The notes under the pieces were generated by a model. That model was not told where the DNA came from, made no database searches, and was given only the letters and a program-made list of their open reading frames with translations. From assembly GCF_037038585.1 (NCBI RefSeq), contig NC_092520.1, positions 2,075,001-2,139,000 of the forward strand: 64,000 nucleotides of DNA, given 5' to 3'. Positions 48,801 through 60,179 of the stretch are shown here, in pieces. How positions within the stretch are numbered: the stretch's first letter is position 1; every line of letters begins with the position of its first letter. Both the position numbers and the translations under genes were made by a program. The DNA is from Patagioenas fasciata. Its lineage: Eukaryota > Chordata > Aves > Columbiformes > Columbidae.

Positions 48801-51800
48801 ATGATTCTATGATTTCCCCCAAACAAGCTGAAAATACGGCTGTTTTTCACCAGGTTGGTTTTCAACCCGCTCAGCCTGCGTTATCTTAAAGGTCTTTTCA
48901 AATGGATGCGAGCGGCCTGCGTAACCCGAAGTGCCGTGTGTGAGCGCTTCAGCCCACGCTTGCTGCGAGACTGCGTTGAATATGGAGAACTCTGAGTTCG
49001 TTGCGGTCGCGGCTGCCCCGGCAGTTAACACCTTAGACCGGGTCTATCATTAGGTTTTAATCTCTGCGTGACTGCCAGACCCAGCTCTTCAGAGCAAGGT
49101 GAAATACCAAGCCGCGTTACCCCGCTCTGTTTGCATTTCTGTGCCTCGCTCACTGAAGTAGTTAGGAGGCTGAGCCCTTGTTTGAAGAATGTAATTTATT
49201 ATTTAGCCTTGGCAGCCAACCACTGTTTCACTTGAGCCCTTCTTAACCTACGAAGGTCAGTTGGCCCCATGCCTGGCACAGTCATAACTCTTAATCCTGA
49301 CCTAATCGGTTGGGACAGCTACAGATCCAGAATTCGTGTTACAATGACAGGATGAACGCGGCGCAGCAGCCAGCGCAGCCGGGAGGAGAAGCCAAGCAGG
49401 CGGCGGCGTTATTGTTAAGCAACAGGTCAGCCGAGGAGTTTGTTTCTCCCGCATTCCCAGCTCTCCCCCAACATTTGAGGACTTTTGCGTGGCAGCGTTT
49501 CTCGCTTGGACTTGGAGAGGATTCCTTAAAGCCGTTTAAATGAGTCACGGTGCCTGCTGCGCGGTGCGAGGTGCTGCGACTTCTCCTCTCGCCCTGCACT
49601 GATTTTCTTTCGCGTGAAGAGCGACCCTGGCCTTCCCTCACGTCTACAAGCCCTGCCAATCTGTTTGACATCTCCGGTAGAGTTTCCAGAGCTGATTTTT
49701 GCTCTGTATAAATCTGTGAAGGTGGCCTTGAGCGTTTCAATCAGGTTTGGTATTGAAATGATTCCGCTGTCTCCGTCCTTGCACCCTGGGAGAACATAAA
49801 TGATGGGCTGAGCGTTTTGGAGTGATTTGCTTTTCAAATGAAGCACCGCGGCGTCCATGAACAATCTTTTAGGGTGGGTAATAGTATATTGCACTTAATT
49901 CTTGGATTAAGGTAGTTTCAAGCTAATAGCATTGATTGTTTGCGATATGTAGGACCACCTGTTAAACTATGGGAGTGAGGCAGGGAAACTAAGGTCATCC
50001 CATTTTTGGGAAATATGTACTCTTCAACTCCAACTCTTTCAATTTCTAAACAAATCACAGTCCTTCTGTGTGAAATATAGGGCTGAAACGTGCCAGGTTC
50101 TGTGCCCATTCTTGAAGTTTCATTTGGTGGAACTGATTTTTGGCTTAGCAAAAGATCCCAAAAGCATTTCTCCTGTCCCATCCCATCCCAACCTCCTTCT
50201 TCTGTAGCACCTTAGCACGGGCTGAGCCGCCTGGCTGGACGCCGACGGCTTCGGACGGCTTGTCCTGGCTTGAATTAAACAAATCTGAGGGAGAACTTGT
50301 AAACCTTGATCTGAATACAGGCTACAAGCAATGGCTCGGAGTTAAGTGAAATGATTTGAGACAAAAGGGGGTGTTAGGCCGCGTGCTATCACGATGTTCA
50401 TCTTTTTAGCAGATGTCCCCCCATCTCCCACACCTGAGGAAGAAAAAGCTCCGTCTCCACCTCCTGTACCTGCTCTGAAAGCTGAACTGGAGCCTGTACC
50501 CACAGAGGTAAGAGCGTATCAGGGTGATGAGCTGGTTTTATCTGACTCCATGGGGATCGTCCAGCCCCTTTTCAGATGCGAAGGGGCCGGTCCTGTTTGC
50601 CTGTCAAGCCCGTCACGTCATCCTGCTTGAAAAAATCCACCATATTCACCAATTCATTCATTTTCTAGATGGATATTTAAACTCTTGCTTTCCTGCCGAC
50701 GTAGCGCCGCTTTCTGTTTTCTTCTCTTTTCCCGTTCTAATGGTTCTTACGAACTGTGGCTCGTATATGAGCGCTCTTCCCTCTGAATCTCAGCCTCGGG
50801 GCCAGAAATGAAACCGGAGACCCGTGGTATTCAACCTCGTATCACAGCGAAGCTGCTGCGTGAGGGAGGTGGGCTGTGGTTGGCAAGAATTAACCTCTGA
50901 GCTGAGAAAATATGCATAGTTTTACTGAAAGTGCAGCCGTTTGTTGCAGCGGGAGCTCTAGTATCTTAAGCACCTTGTTATTTCCTCCTTCTTCAGAAGC
51001 ATAACGGGACAATCCCAGTGCCACCTTCTCACATAACTTAAACTCATTTCAAAACGTCACGGAAGAGAAACGTGCTCCCTGCGCTGTCTCATTTACGTTG
51101 TGTAAATCTCTCTGAGAATTGTGGCATTAGCGAAAAACGAGACTAGGATATCCTGGGAAGGGACGGCGTTAATTATCAAATCGTGCTTCGCTTCATTAGC
51201 CAGACCAGATTTCACTCCTGGGGCTGATGCTTTTATGACCTGAATACGTGCCTGGGGCCTTAATTCTTGATTGGTTTACAATACTACAATGTCCTTCAGG
51301 TTTCGGCTGGAGGGAGGAAGAGGAAACGGAAGCGCGTGCTGAAATCCAAAATGTTTATTGACGAAGAAGAAGGCTGCATGGGTAAGACTGGCTGCCTCCC
51401 ACACCTCAGTGGAACCGAATTCATTGAAAAAACGTTAAAGATTTTTACAGGCCGGCTTCTCTCAGGCTTAGAAAGACGTTCACAAAACCACTTTGCTCTT
51501 CCCCTTCACCTCGTGCTCCCAGATAGAGGTTTCTGCCCTTTGACGACCTGGGAGTTGTGGGGCTGCAGCCGAATCCTTATTGTTTTTTGATGATTCACAG
51601 ATTTTCTCTCAGGTCTTGTCTCTTCCCTCCTGCCAGCATGAGCACCTCCTTCATTTTTCTCTCCTCACCAAAGCTACGAGCTTTTAAAGATGATGCAGCG
51701 GGAGATCTAGGTTTGGGGAGAAATCCTGGCTGGAATTAACTGTTTGGTTGGTTTTTAGTGGCTTTATCTCCTTCTTCTTGTGGGGAGAAATCCAGAGCTT

Positions 51801-54800
51801 TGCAGCAGAGCTTGGTTATATGTTAATATAAACTTTAGCCCGAATAAACAAGGAATAAATCAGGGATTAAATCCTTGAGATGGTTTCTGGTTTTGATAAG
51901 GACAGCTCTGCTTTCAGGGGGGAAAGAGTCTACAGAAGGACCAAGAGCCAGAGGCTTTGAATTCCAGCCTGACTGGACGCAGCTTCCTCCTGTGACCTGG
52001 AGAAAGCTGCTTAACACCAATTTCCTTGCTTCCTCCTGTGGGTCCTGACATTGAAGTAGAGCTGCAGGCCTCCACAATATTCTTCTTTATATTTTTCCTT
52101 AAAGTTTTTAAAAAAATTCAAGAGGGTGGAATGCTTTCTTTTGGTAACGCTGTTGTCAGCTCAATTGTTACGGGGTGCTTAACGCTCTCCAGCCTTGCTG
52201 ATCTGAGTCGATGTCGAGGGAGCTCAGCCAGTTCTCAGAGAAGATCTGTTGCCGCTCTACAGGTTTGTAAGCGTCGATAGACACGGATTTGTTCGCTTGG
52301 CCCAGATTTGGAGCTGCCTGGCCGTGAGTCAGCTTGTGCCTGTTTGCACCTGCCCGCACAGTTTTATCTTATGTTTCATATTAACGTTGTGTGTCTCCTT
52401 TAAAGAAATAGCACTCAGCAACTGGCTGCGCTAGTCCCTGAAATCTCAAATACTGGATCGTTGTCAAAGAATTGGGCTTGCACGAAGTTATCGACTGCTT
52501 TGGCTGGTTACGTTATGGGGTGTTTTGCTCTCTTCCATCCCAGATAGAGCCGTTAAAACACTTGGATGGAAAATGGAACAAAAAGAAAGCATTAGCTGGG
52601 GAGTTGAGTTGAACGAGGTCTGCGTCCAGAGCTCTCAGAAACGACGGTTCCGGGTTCAGCTTCCAGCAAAGAGCGCTCTCGCTCTTCTCTTTCTGTCCGG
52701 CCTTTTCCAAACGGACCAGGGCTGGGAAAATCCTCTTTGTTTCTCCCCTCCCCGCGCTCAAGGGGTTTAAAAATCTCTTGTGCAACCCAGACCTTCGGTT
52801 TTGTAATTCATACCCACCACCATTTTATGAAAAGGGAAGTGTTGTGCCTTTGGGAGACAGATCCTCTAGGAAGGAGGGGAGGGATGGAGCTGGGATACTG
52901 AGGAACTGAGCAGGGAGATGCTGCTTTCTGTACTAAAAACCCCCCAGCCTGTTGCACAGATTTTTATATCTGGTTATTGTCCAGTTTCTCACCTCTCCCC
53001 ACCCTTTCCATGCACAGGCCTAATCCCTCCTAGGCTAAATAAGTTGCAAATCTTCCAGGCTAATTGTTGTTATTCTTTGAAATATGGGGGTTTTTTAAAC
53101 AAGGACAAGGTTGCAGAGCCGTTAAATCCTAACATTAAGATTAGGCCGTACTTTACATTTCGCTGTGATTTTAAGCGCTGATTTTCACAATAGCTGCAAT
53201 AGCAAGGAATTGGTGTCAAAAAGCACAACTAATTTAGGGATTAGCCCCGAGGGAAATTGAGCAATTAATGTACCGGTGGAGTTAAGCACAAGGCACGTCA
53301 ACCAGTGTCAACTGGGACTCAATCAGTGCCTGCTCTTAATCTATAGCAAAGGGGAATTACTGAGGTTTAAGCTAAAAAACTCAAGGCAGGAAGGCGCTAA
53401 AGCTTAAAAGGATGCAGATGAGCTTGTATATTAAAATATAGATTGTACATTGTTGGTAAATCAGTCTTGCAGCACCAGTTTAAGTTAGAGCTCACATAAT
53501 TCAAGTTATCTTGACTGTCTGGCTGCGAGCTGAGCATCAGTAGCTATCTGTGTACCCATAGCTGCTGCAAATACAGAGTTTTTAAGTTAGGCTGAGATCT
53601 CAATAAAACAAAGCTGATCTAAGCTGCGTTATCTTGCAGTCGGAGAGGATTAAGTGCACGTTACCAGCAAATCCTGACAGGGGTGACAGCTTTTTGAAGC
53701 TCAGTAGGTGGCCAGTGGTCCCGTTAAAGCTGCTGACTGAAAAGCCAGTGGCCTCCGAAGGGAGTTTAGTTTGGATTTACAGTCCCTGTCGAGCATCCGC
53801 GGAGCAGGATTTTCATACCATTCCTCTTCCCGGTCTCTGGTTACGTAGAAAACCTTATTTAATTTGATGCATTAATGCAAGCGAAAGCCAATTTCCCAGA
53901 AGACGGGAAGTTAGGACATCTGTTTAAAAGAATAAAGTTGCTAAAGAAAAATGGCTTACTAGAAGAATACCAGAGCGCTGCTGGGAAAGCTGATACAACA
54001 ACATTTACTAGTATCTAACGATGGCTTTCATCAGCGGAGCTGACTCCAGTTTAATTTCCGCGAGCGTTGTTTTATATCCCTTAGATTTCCATCACCGGAC
54101 GCTGGCAGCAGTGAGCTGGCAATCCCATTCAGTCCCTGATTTCAGTCGCAGGTTTGGTCTGTTGTTTTGATATTTAAGAGATGTCTTTATATTTGCCCTG
54201 CTTACCCACCTGTATAGAAAGAAGCTGTCCCCGAGGTTTTGTGCTCCTTCTCTCATTTCTGTGCTACGTTTGCTTCTTTATTCCCCGCTGTCTGATGGTG
54301 CTGGTGACCAAGGGTTCTCAGGAGCCCTTTGCAGTGGGGAACCTTGGGCTGCCGATGTTTGAGGCTCAACAGGCTGTGGATCGATGGGCTGAGGCCAATT
54401 GTCTGAGGTTCACCAAGGCCAAGTGCCAGGTCCTGCACTGGGGTCACAGCAACCCCAGGCAGAGCTACAGGCTCGGGGAAGAGCGGCTGGAAAGTGCCCG
54501 GCGGAAAAGGAGCTGGGGGTGTTGGTGCCAGCGGCTGAACATGAGCCAGCGTGTGCCCAGGTGGCCAAGAGGCCACCAGCATCCTGGCTGGGACCAGCAC
54601 TGGTGTGGCCAGCAGGCCCAGGGCAGTGACCGTCCCTGTGCTGGGACCTGGGGAGGCCAAACCACCAATCCTGGGGGCAGTTTGGGGCCCCTCACACCCA
54701 GAAAGGCCTTGAGGTGCTGGAGCGAGTTGAGAGAAGGGAAGGGAACTGGTGAGGGGCTGGAGCACAAGTGTGATGGGAGCAGCTGAGGGACCTGGGGGGT

Positions 54801-55654
54801 TCAGCTGGAGAACAGGAGCTGAGGGGAGACCTTCTGATCTCTGAACTGCCTGAAAGGAGCTTGGAGCCAGGGGGGTCGGGCTCTGCTCCCCAGGAACAAG
54901 CGCCAGGAGCAGAGGAAACGGCCTCAAGTTGCGCCAGGGGAGGTTGAGGTTGGATGTGGGAACAATTTCTTCCCCAAAGGGCTGTGGGGCATTGGAACAG
55001 GCTGCCCAGGGCAGTGCTGGAGTCACCATCCCTGGAGGGCTGGACAGACGGACATGAGGTTCTCAGGACATGGGGTAGATATGGACTCACTCATCTTGAG
55101 GATCTTTTCCAGCCAAAGTGATTCTATGCTTTTGAGGTATGTGAACAAATGTGTGTGGAGACAACAAGCGATTTTGAAAGAACTGGATGACATTAAAGCT
55201 CCTGAGTCATTAACCTGCCATCTAACACTTAAGAAAGAGGGGTGGCAGTTTGACTCAGTGTATGGAAAACCAGTCCAGTTCTCTGGATCTCCTGCATAAC
55301 CTTGAGCGATGGACTGAATTCCTGTACGTGACACGTGCTCCTTGAACCCAAAATGCTCATTTCCAGGAATGCAGAGGGAAGGCTGCAATGAGGAGGTCTC
55401 TGATTTTTGATAAACCATCATCATCTCTTCTTCTTCTCTTTTATCCAGTGACTGAGAAGGTTTACGAGAGCGAATCCTGTACAGACAGCGAGGACGACTT
55501 CGCCAAGTCCAAGCCACCGCCTCCACAGAAACAACCCGCGCTCCTCGCGAAGAAAGAACCCAAGGAAGAAAAGAAGAACCTGAAGAAAGGACCGGCCCCT
55601 GCCAACAGAGCCAACAAACAGGTCTCCATCATGGGCTTTTTTCAGAAGAAATGA
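27787..55654 (+). CDS. POLD3: POLD3, DNA polymerase delta p66 subunit, 12 coding exons
   Basis: Twelve exons (27787-27846, 29409-29464, 31096-31198, 33927-33966, 35710-35842, 39403-39670, 40828-40900, 43008-43170, 44423-44535, 50413-50507, 51300-51381, 55449-55654) join in frame to 463 aa (human 466), all with GT-AG borders. Family role: nuclear accessory subunit of DNA polymerase delta and zeta, binding the small subunit POLD2 through its N-terminal winged-helix domain and PCNA and REV1 through tail motifs. Seen here: the N-terminal domain at about residues 1-140; a REV1-interacting FF motif (MNNFFGK, Phe238-Phe239); a Lys/Glu-rich disordered middle with an acidic LESDSSDEE patch near 328-336; a basic RKRKRKRV cluster near 374-381 likely serving as a nuclear signal; and the C-terminal PCNA-binding [11 protein letters not shown] (453-463). 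The start, [13 protein letters not shown], aligns with the human one. No defect is seen. The assembly is by eye and family memory. Confidence 0.97.
27887..27975. repeat. Short 17-base tandem repeat in POLD3 intron 1
   Basis: CCCCCTCATGAGGCAGCGA-type units repeat about four to five times with almost no divergence, starting about 40 bases below the exon 1 donor. Each contains the palindrome TCATGA. Confidence 0.9.
29409..29464 (+). CDS. POLD3: POLD3 exon 2
   Basis: After acceptor TGTTACAG it encodes [18 protein letters not shown] plus two bases (CA), with donor GTAGGT. It is part of the winged-helix domain. Confidence 0.94.
29640..29738 (+). mobile_element. CR1 tail fragment in POLD3 intron 2
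   Basis: Carries TGGACTTGATGATCATAAAG, GTCTTTTCTAAACAAAATTA and TTCTATGATTCTG. Confidence 0.75.
31096..31198 (+). CDS. POLD3: POLD3 exon 3
   Basis: Acceptor TTGTGCAG. The exon completes Gln39, then reads [13 protein letters not shown] through SLVQNGHT; donor GTGAGT. It is almost identical to the mammalian protein. Confidence 0.95.
32063..32940 (-). mobile_element. CR1 LINE in POLD3 intron 3, antisense
   Basis: On the minus strand this encodes long recognisable CR1 ORF2 segments: [67 protein letters not shown] and [19 protein letters not shown], then the 3' end (plus strand TTGGAAAAGACCTCAGAGAT). Stops and shifts interrupt it. It is a different subfamily from types A-C. Confidence 0.93.
33927..33966 (+). 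CDS. POLD3: POLD3 exon 4
   Basis: A 40-base exon, [13 protein letters not shown] plus one base, between acceptor TTTTACAG and donor GTAAGC. It was identified by its match to the human sequence and by phase. Confidence 0.92.
35350..35556 (+). mobile_element. CR1 3' end, type B, in POLD3 intron 4
   Basis: GGGAACAATTTCTTCCTCAA through TGGAGTCACCGTCCCTGGAG to CTGAAATGATTCTATGATTT. It ends about 150 bases before exon 5. Confidence 0.87.
35710..35842 (+). CDS. POLD3: POLD3 exon 5
   Basis: Acceptor ACCCCCCAG. It encodes [20 protein letters not shown] through [15 protein letters not shown] plus two bases of Lys131; donor GTGAGT. Confidence 0.94.
36413..36475 (-). mobile_element. CR1 tail fragment in POLD3 intron 5
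   Basis: The plus strand reads TCATAGAATCATAGGATAGT, then GGAAGGGACCTTTACAGCTC and ATCCAGTCCAA. Confidence 0.75.
36765..37405 (-). mobile_element. CR1 LINE, type C, in POLD3 intron 5, antisense
   Basis: The plus strand opens CATAGAATCGTGTAATCATT and carries the type C blocks in reverse. The minus-strand coding remnant includes [11 protein letters not shown] and ILPLCS. Confidence 0.88.
39403..39670 (+). CDS. POLD3: POLD3 exon 6
   Basis: The largest exon. After acceptor CTCACGCAG it completes Lys131 and reads [16 protein letters not shown], then an Ala/Ser/Gln-rich linker that differs from mammals, then [14 protein letters not shown] and [12 protein letters not shown]. The donor is GTAAGT and it ends between codons. 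Confidence 0.94.
40828..40900 (+). CDS. POLD3: POLD3 exon 7, REV1-interacting motif
   Basis: It encodes residues 221-244 ([13 protein letters not shown], then [11 protein letters not shown]) and carries the FF pair at 238-239 that in human POLD3 docks on the REV1 C-terminal domain. Acceptor CTTCTAG, donor GTAAGT. Confidence 0.94.
43008..43170 (+). CDS. POLD3: POLD3 exon 8
   Basis: It completes Asn245, then reads [20 protein letters not shown] through KSQQKDKK plus two bases. It is Lys/Glu/Pro-rich and poorly conserved except at the ends. Acceptor TTCACAG, donor GTGGGT. Confidence 0.9.
44423..44535 (+). CDS. POLD3: POLD3 exon 9
   Basis: It encodes [20 protein letters not shown], a basic KKKRKRIK run and the acidic LESDSSDEE, typical of a CK2 target. 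Acceptor TATGGCAG, donor GTAAAA (weaker than its neighbours). Confidence 0.9.
44862..44877. repeat. Poly(C) run in POLD3 intron 9
   Basis: A homopolymer of about 16 C, a likely site of length error or variation. Confidence 0.9.
46158..46930 (-). mobile_element. CR1 LINE, type C, in POLD3 intron 9, antisense
   Basis: Runs from AGAATCACAGGAGGGTTTGG to about GCCTTGCTGGGTTTCAAATC. It is the longest type C copy; about 460 bases (46530-46750) are almost identical to the matching part of 36765-37405. Confidence 0.88.
48765..48816 (+). mobile_element. CR1 tail fragment in POLD3 intron 9
   Basis: ACGATCTTAAAGGCCTTTTC, then CAACCAAAATGATTCTATGA. Confidence 0.7.
50413..50507 (+). CDS. POLD3: POLD3 exon 10, with a tandem acceptor
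   Basis: A Pro-rich exon: [20 protein letters not shown] through ELEPVPTE, donor GTAAGA. The acceptor reads TTTAGCAG, so splicing at the first AG (exon from 50410) would insert one in-frame Ala; both forms keep the frame. Confidence 0.88.
51300..51381 (+). CDS. POLD3: POLD3 exon 11, basic cluster
   Basis: It encodes [18 protein letters not shown] and FIDEEEGCM plus one base. The RKRKRKR run is conserved and probably acts in nuclear import. Acceptor CCTTCAG, donor GTAAGA. Confidence 0.93.
54355..55133 (+). mobile_element. CR1 LINE, type B, in POLD3 intron 11
   Basis: The longest type B copy, from AACAGGCTGTGGATCGATGG to CCAAAGTGATTCTATGC. It ends about 315 bases before exon 12 and is in the same sense as POLD3. 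Confidence 0.9.
55449..55654 (+). CDS. POLD3: POLD3 exon 12, PCNA-binding C-terminus
   Basis: After acceptor TTTATCCAG it completes Val396 and encodes [17 protein letters not shown], a Lys/Pro-rich stretch and the terminal [11 protein letters not shown], a consensus PIP box (Q..I..FF) ending one residue class apart from human QVSITGFFQRK. The TGA is at 55652-55654. Confidence 0.96.
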
Positions 55655-56195
55655 ACTGGGACCTCTCCCAGTCCTCTTGGGAGTGTTAACTGGTTTTGTG
55701 TGGCTTTCTGAAAGCTGCTGCGTCGGAGCAGAACACCACACAACCTTCAGTTACGTAAGATATCTTGCTTACTGTGTAAGTAAGCCCTCTGGACTAGTTT
55801 TTTGTATCGGAGAAAAGTTTTATTTGTTACTGCAATAATTTCAGTTTTCTTTACTAAACGGTCTGGGAGTCGACAGCTAGAAACAAAATCTAGAGGAACT
55901 CTTGGCAGACTGTTAATCTATTCACCCCAAACTATATTTTTAATATCACCTTCACCTGTTCGGCGCTGAAGGGTCCACAAGTAGTAGGTGAACTGAATTA
56001 GGAGTTGAGTTGTGGCTTTTTGTCCCCTTCTTTTTATTTTGCCCATCTTATTTACACCCCAGCTCTCCAGCTTGATCCAAGCGTTCAGGTTGGTCCGAAG
56101 CTGTAATGTAGCAGGTTTTCAGGCACACACACAAATACTGAACATCTGCTTCAGCTTTAACTGAATGAAATAAACTTCATTTTCCCCCAAAGACC
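55655..56195 (+). other. POLD3: POLD3 3' UTR (proximal form)
   Basis: Unique sequence with no frame of note between the stop and the first AATAAA. T-rich blocks lie at about 55795-55860. Longer forms are possible, because another AATAAA occurs near 56652. Confidence 0.6.
56169..56174 (+). terminator. POLD3: POLD3 poly(A) signal AATAAA
   Basis: The first canonical hexamer after the stop, about 515 bases below it. Sequence inference only. Confidence 0.6.
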
Positions 56196-56199
56196 GATA

Positions 56200-58998
56200 A
56201 ATAGTTTTTACTCTGCCTTTCATAATCTCTTTTTTGGACAAAGCAGTGCATATAAAATTCTCTGACACTTTTCATCCTTTAACTTATCCTCTGTAAACGG
56301 CTGTGCTGCCTAATTATAGATTGGGACACCGTTGGTGCTCTGTCTTTGCAAAAATAATCATCTTTGAGGCTTCCCACACAGTTGGCTCCGGTGTAACTGG
56401 GGGAGGCTTTGCCATTATTGGGAAAGCAACTGTATCCTTAAGTTAATGAGTCAAAGGGAAAGGTAATTAGAGGACACTTCTGATAACGCCAGGTACCTGC
56501 TCTCGTTATCTGTGATGAATTCCACGCTGCTTTTTGGTTTCGAAGGTTTTGCGTTGCCTGAAGTTGGTTTTTACAGGCACAAAGCAGAGAAGAGTCATTT
56601 TGTAGGACATCTCGTCATCCTCCTGCTGCAGGAAACCGGGTTTTGGAGGTTAATAAAGCACTGCGGTCCCGTTAATCAGAAATGAGGCGTCGTTTTGGGT
56701 TCTTCCTGGTGTTCTGGTGCTAAATTTGATAGATATATAGATATAAAAGGTTGGGTTTTTTTCCAGAGGACAGGCGCTGAGCGTTTCTGAAGTTTGGCCT
56801 GGTGAGAGCTCCCAAATGGGCAACCAGTGCCGTCACTGGTTGTTTCTAATTGATGTTAGGCCAACGTACGTATGGATATGTATGCACATAGCGGTTTATA
56901 AAGTGCTTGTAAGGTAGATAAAGTCTAAAGAGCGTGAACCAAGGGACAAACAAACATCTTCAGGCACCCAGCCGAAAGCGTTCCAACCCATGGCCGGATG
57001 AAGGACCAACCAAGTGTATTTATGCATCATTCTGATCAGGAGATCCGGTTGGTGACCCTAGAAATTTAACCACGCGCCTGCAAGTGACCCATAGTTGACA
57101 CGACTGAAGTCGCGTCACCCTCAGATGTGAGAGGATCTACTTAGAACGAGCTGTGTCGCTGGATTTGTGTCCTGGTTGGGGATTTTGGCCGCGCACTGCG
57201 CCGATCGATGCTATTGGAGCTGTTGAGGGCTCACTTGAATGATGCACCTCCTCGGGAGCCTTAAGAACTTCAACTCTGGACTTTTGGAATTGGAGACTTA
57301 GAGGAAAAATGATGGGAAGATGATGAGGGAAGGCAGAATTGGCACAGTGCTCACAGACATCCAAAGGCCGGGCCCGCTGTGTGCGCTGGGAAAGTTTCCA
57401 TGCTCTTGTAACGTGTTTGGGTGACGTGAAAGAATGAACAACCTTGTTCTGACTTTTATGAAGCAAATTGAACTGTTCAAAACCAAAAAATAGTGCTGTA
57501 GTGTTTCTGTTTTTCTTGATAGAATTGGGGGTGTGTTTTGTAAAGTAATAATTAACAAAGCCCATTAAATACAGGGTGTTTTTCTTTTGTCCTTGGTGTT
57601 TGTTAAATGCTGTGCTACGTTTATGGCGGTTGCTGCGACATTTGGATCCGTGGAAGAATATCGCTGGTGAGGTGGATAAAGGGTTCTTCCATCAAATCGG
57701 AGCTGGAAGCACTGAAATGAGCATTTTAGAGCATCTGCAATGTGAGTGAGAACATCTCAAACCCTCAGGATCTCTGTTGAATTGACCCCTCGGGTCTTAT
57801 TTCTATGGCAAATTGGCCACGGGACATGGTGTCCCAACGCTTTTGCTCCTCGCCTCTGCCGGGTGTAACTCCCTCTGTAACCCCATCAACGTCATACGCG
57901 GCTTCCTCAGGAAAATGACTTAATGTCTGAAGAAGCAGGACATGGGCGAACTTCAGACTTCCAAAAATCATGATCTAATGCTACCCCCCTGCTCCTGCAG
58001 TTCATGGGCTGCCAGCCCCAGGGGGGCCTCGCGTCCTTGGGTGTCCCCGGGGTGTCCCCAGGTGCTGGGTGGGAGCGAGGAATGGGGCTGCTGGTTCAAG
58101 AGAAGGTTACCTCCTCTTCCCCCTTCATCTCCTTTCCAACCACAATTGCACCCTCAGGAGGGCAAGAACTTACAGGAGTTTATTAGTTTAATATTCTCTG
58201 TTAAATAGCGTATTTTATCGTATTTCTTTGCTCACGCTCCCCAAAAGCCTTTTTTCAGCTGCAAGGAGCTCCATCCTTATTTTCCAAATGGGGTGAGAAG
58301 CTGAAGAAGTTGCCCAGTTAGACACTCTGGGATAAAACTGTTGATGCACCGGGTTCCTGTTGGACAAGGTGCCTCCCAACCAGCAACTGTATAACCAGGG
58401 AAGGGGATAAAAACACTTCTAGGGATGAAAAAATCCCTATCCCTTGTTCAGGAGGCAGCTGAGCTGATTTACAATGTTCCTGCTCGGAAAAAACCCTCCG
58501 TATTTCCCGCTCTAGATTAAAAACCAAAACAGAAGAGGCATCTGAGGAAGTGCTAACGTAGGACAACGCAGCCCCAGCGGGCAAGGAGGGTGTCCCGGCA
58601 GCGTGCGGGGAATTGTTTTGCTCTCCGAAGAGGCGATGCCAGGAGAGCAGCAGGACCTTATAAGGAAGCGAAACGCCGAGGCCGAGCGCCGGTGGAAGGG
58701 AGAGCAGCCGCTTGCCAGGGCCGTGCGTCAGCACCTCGCTGCTCCCCGCCTCCAGGGAACGGGTTGCAGCACCCTGGGGTGCATCTGAGGTGGGGTTGGG
58801 GCACCCCCTGCCATGTTGGGGTCTCCTTTGGTAGATCTGCAGCCCGTGGAAGCTCGATGGTGGCTCGTGCCCCGTTTGTGGCCGAGCTGGGGAAGGAGTT
58901 AAAAAGCATTAAACTCAATGGTTAAAAGCAGCCCCACATGGTGTGATGCTGCTGGATTTACCTTGCCTTTGCTTTTTCTTTTTCCCCAAGGCATGTAT
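56200..58998. other. Intergenic 3' of POLD3, no gene recognised
   Basis: Single-copy DNA with a second AATAAA near 56652. A minus-strand frame at 57137-57565 has no recognisable domain and is probably chance. Confidence 0.5.
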
Positions 58999-58999
58999 T

Positions 59000-59390
59000 G
59001 CTGAATTCTAGAATGGTTTGGGTTGAAGGGACCTTAAAGCTCCCCCAGTTCCCCCTGCCATGACAGGGACATCTTCACCAGCTCAGGTTGCTCAGAGCCC
59101 CGTCCAGCCTGGCCTGGGATGTCTCCAGGGATGGTTCAGCCACCACCTCTCTGCCCAACCTGGGCCAGGCTCTCACCACCCTCAGGGCCAACAATTTCTC
59201 CCTCATGTCCACCCTGAATCTCCCTCCTTTAGTTTAAACCATCACCCCTTGTCCTATCACAACAGGCCCTGCTCAAAAGTCTGTCCTCATCTTTCTTCTT
59301 GGTCTCTTTTCAGTCTGGAAAGGCCGCACTAAGGTCTCCCCAGAGCTTCTGTTCTCCAGCTGAACACCCCAACTCTCTCAACCTGCAGAG
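59000..59390 (-). mobile_element. CR1 3' end, type C, downstream of POLD3
   Basis: The plus strand runs GAATTCTAGAATGGTTTGGG through TTTAGTTTAAACCATCACCC to AACACCCCAACTCTCTCAAC. Confidence 0.87.
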
Positions 59391-60179
59391 CAGGGGGCTG
59401 AAATCCAAGTGAGTTTTGGAAACGCCCCCCCCATAATACACTCTCAATCCTTGTCTCAGCTCCAAGTGTCCCACCAGCCCAGGGAAGAGCGGTCAGTGCT
59501 GTCCCTGGTCCAAGATGGGCCACGCTGACCTCCGACGAGGTCCAGTTCGTCACCCATCCCCAGTCTTTGACTATTTTAAGGAAGGTTTTTGGGTGGTTAT
59601 GCCCGTGTTCATGTCCCCTGGCTACAAGGTGCCACAGTTGCTGAGTTTCAGCAGAACTTCAGGGCTGCAGGTTTTCAGCCCGTATCTTAACCAGGAACTG
59701 GACACAAATTCCACATTTTAATTAATTATTCAGTTATTTTTTTTAGGTTTTCCATCTTAAACGGCATCTTCTGCAGGGCTCTGAGGAGGGGATATGCCTG
59801 GAGCCTCCCAAAAGCTCCCAGTTCGGAAACCAGCAGCACACAGGGGCAGCTCATCTGTAGAAACCATGAGACCCTGCTCTACTTTTGGAGCTGGATCTCG
59901 CCTCAAAGCGGATTTAGGCTCAGACCAGTGAGCTTGGGAGGGTCCCATCCAGCATCCGTGAGTCCGGAAATTCAACTGGAAGCTGCGCAAAATCACGGTG
60001 ACAATATTTAAGCCCTGACGTGGTGTTCTCTGAAGTGGGGCTCTTCTGCATCCTTCTCCCATGGCAGGTACCACATCCCATTCCCAGCGTGGGTACCACG
60101 TGCGATGACCGAGCATCCTGTCCCACTCACTGAGCCATCAGGGTACCAGGACCACGATGCTGGGGGAGATGAGCCGTTC

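Noticed and set aside
49310-49543. Small GC-rich patch with a 77-codon frame in POLD3 intron 9
   Set aside because: It looks like a possible alternative exon, but no counterpart in POLD3 and no convincing splice sites were found.
57137-57565. 142-codon minus-strand frame downstream of POLD3
   Set aside because: No motif or family is recognised, there is no CpG promoter or splice pattern, and base composition is like its surroundings.
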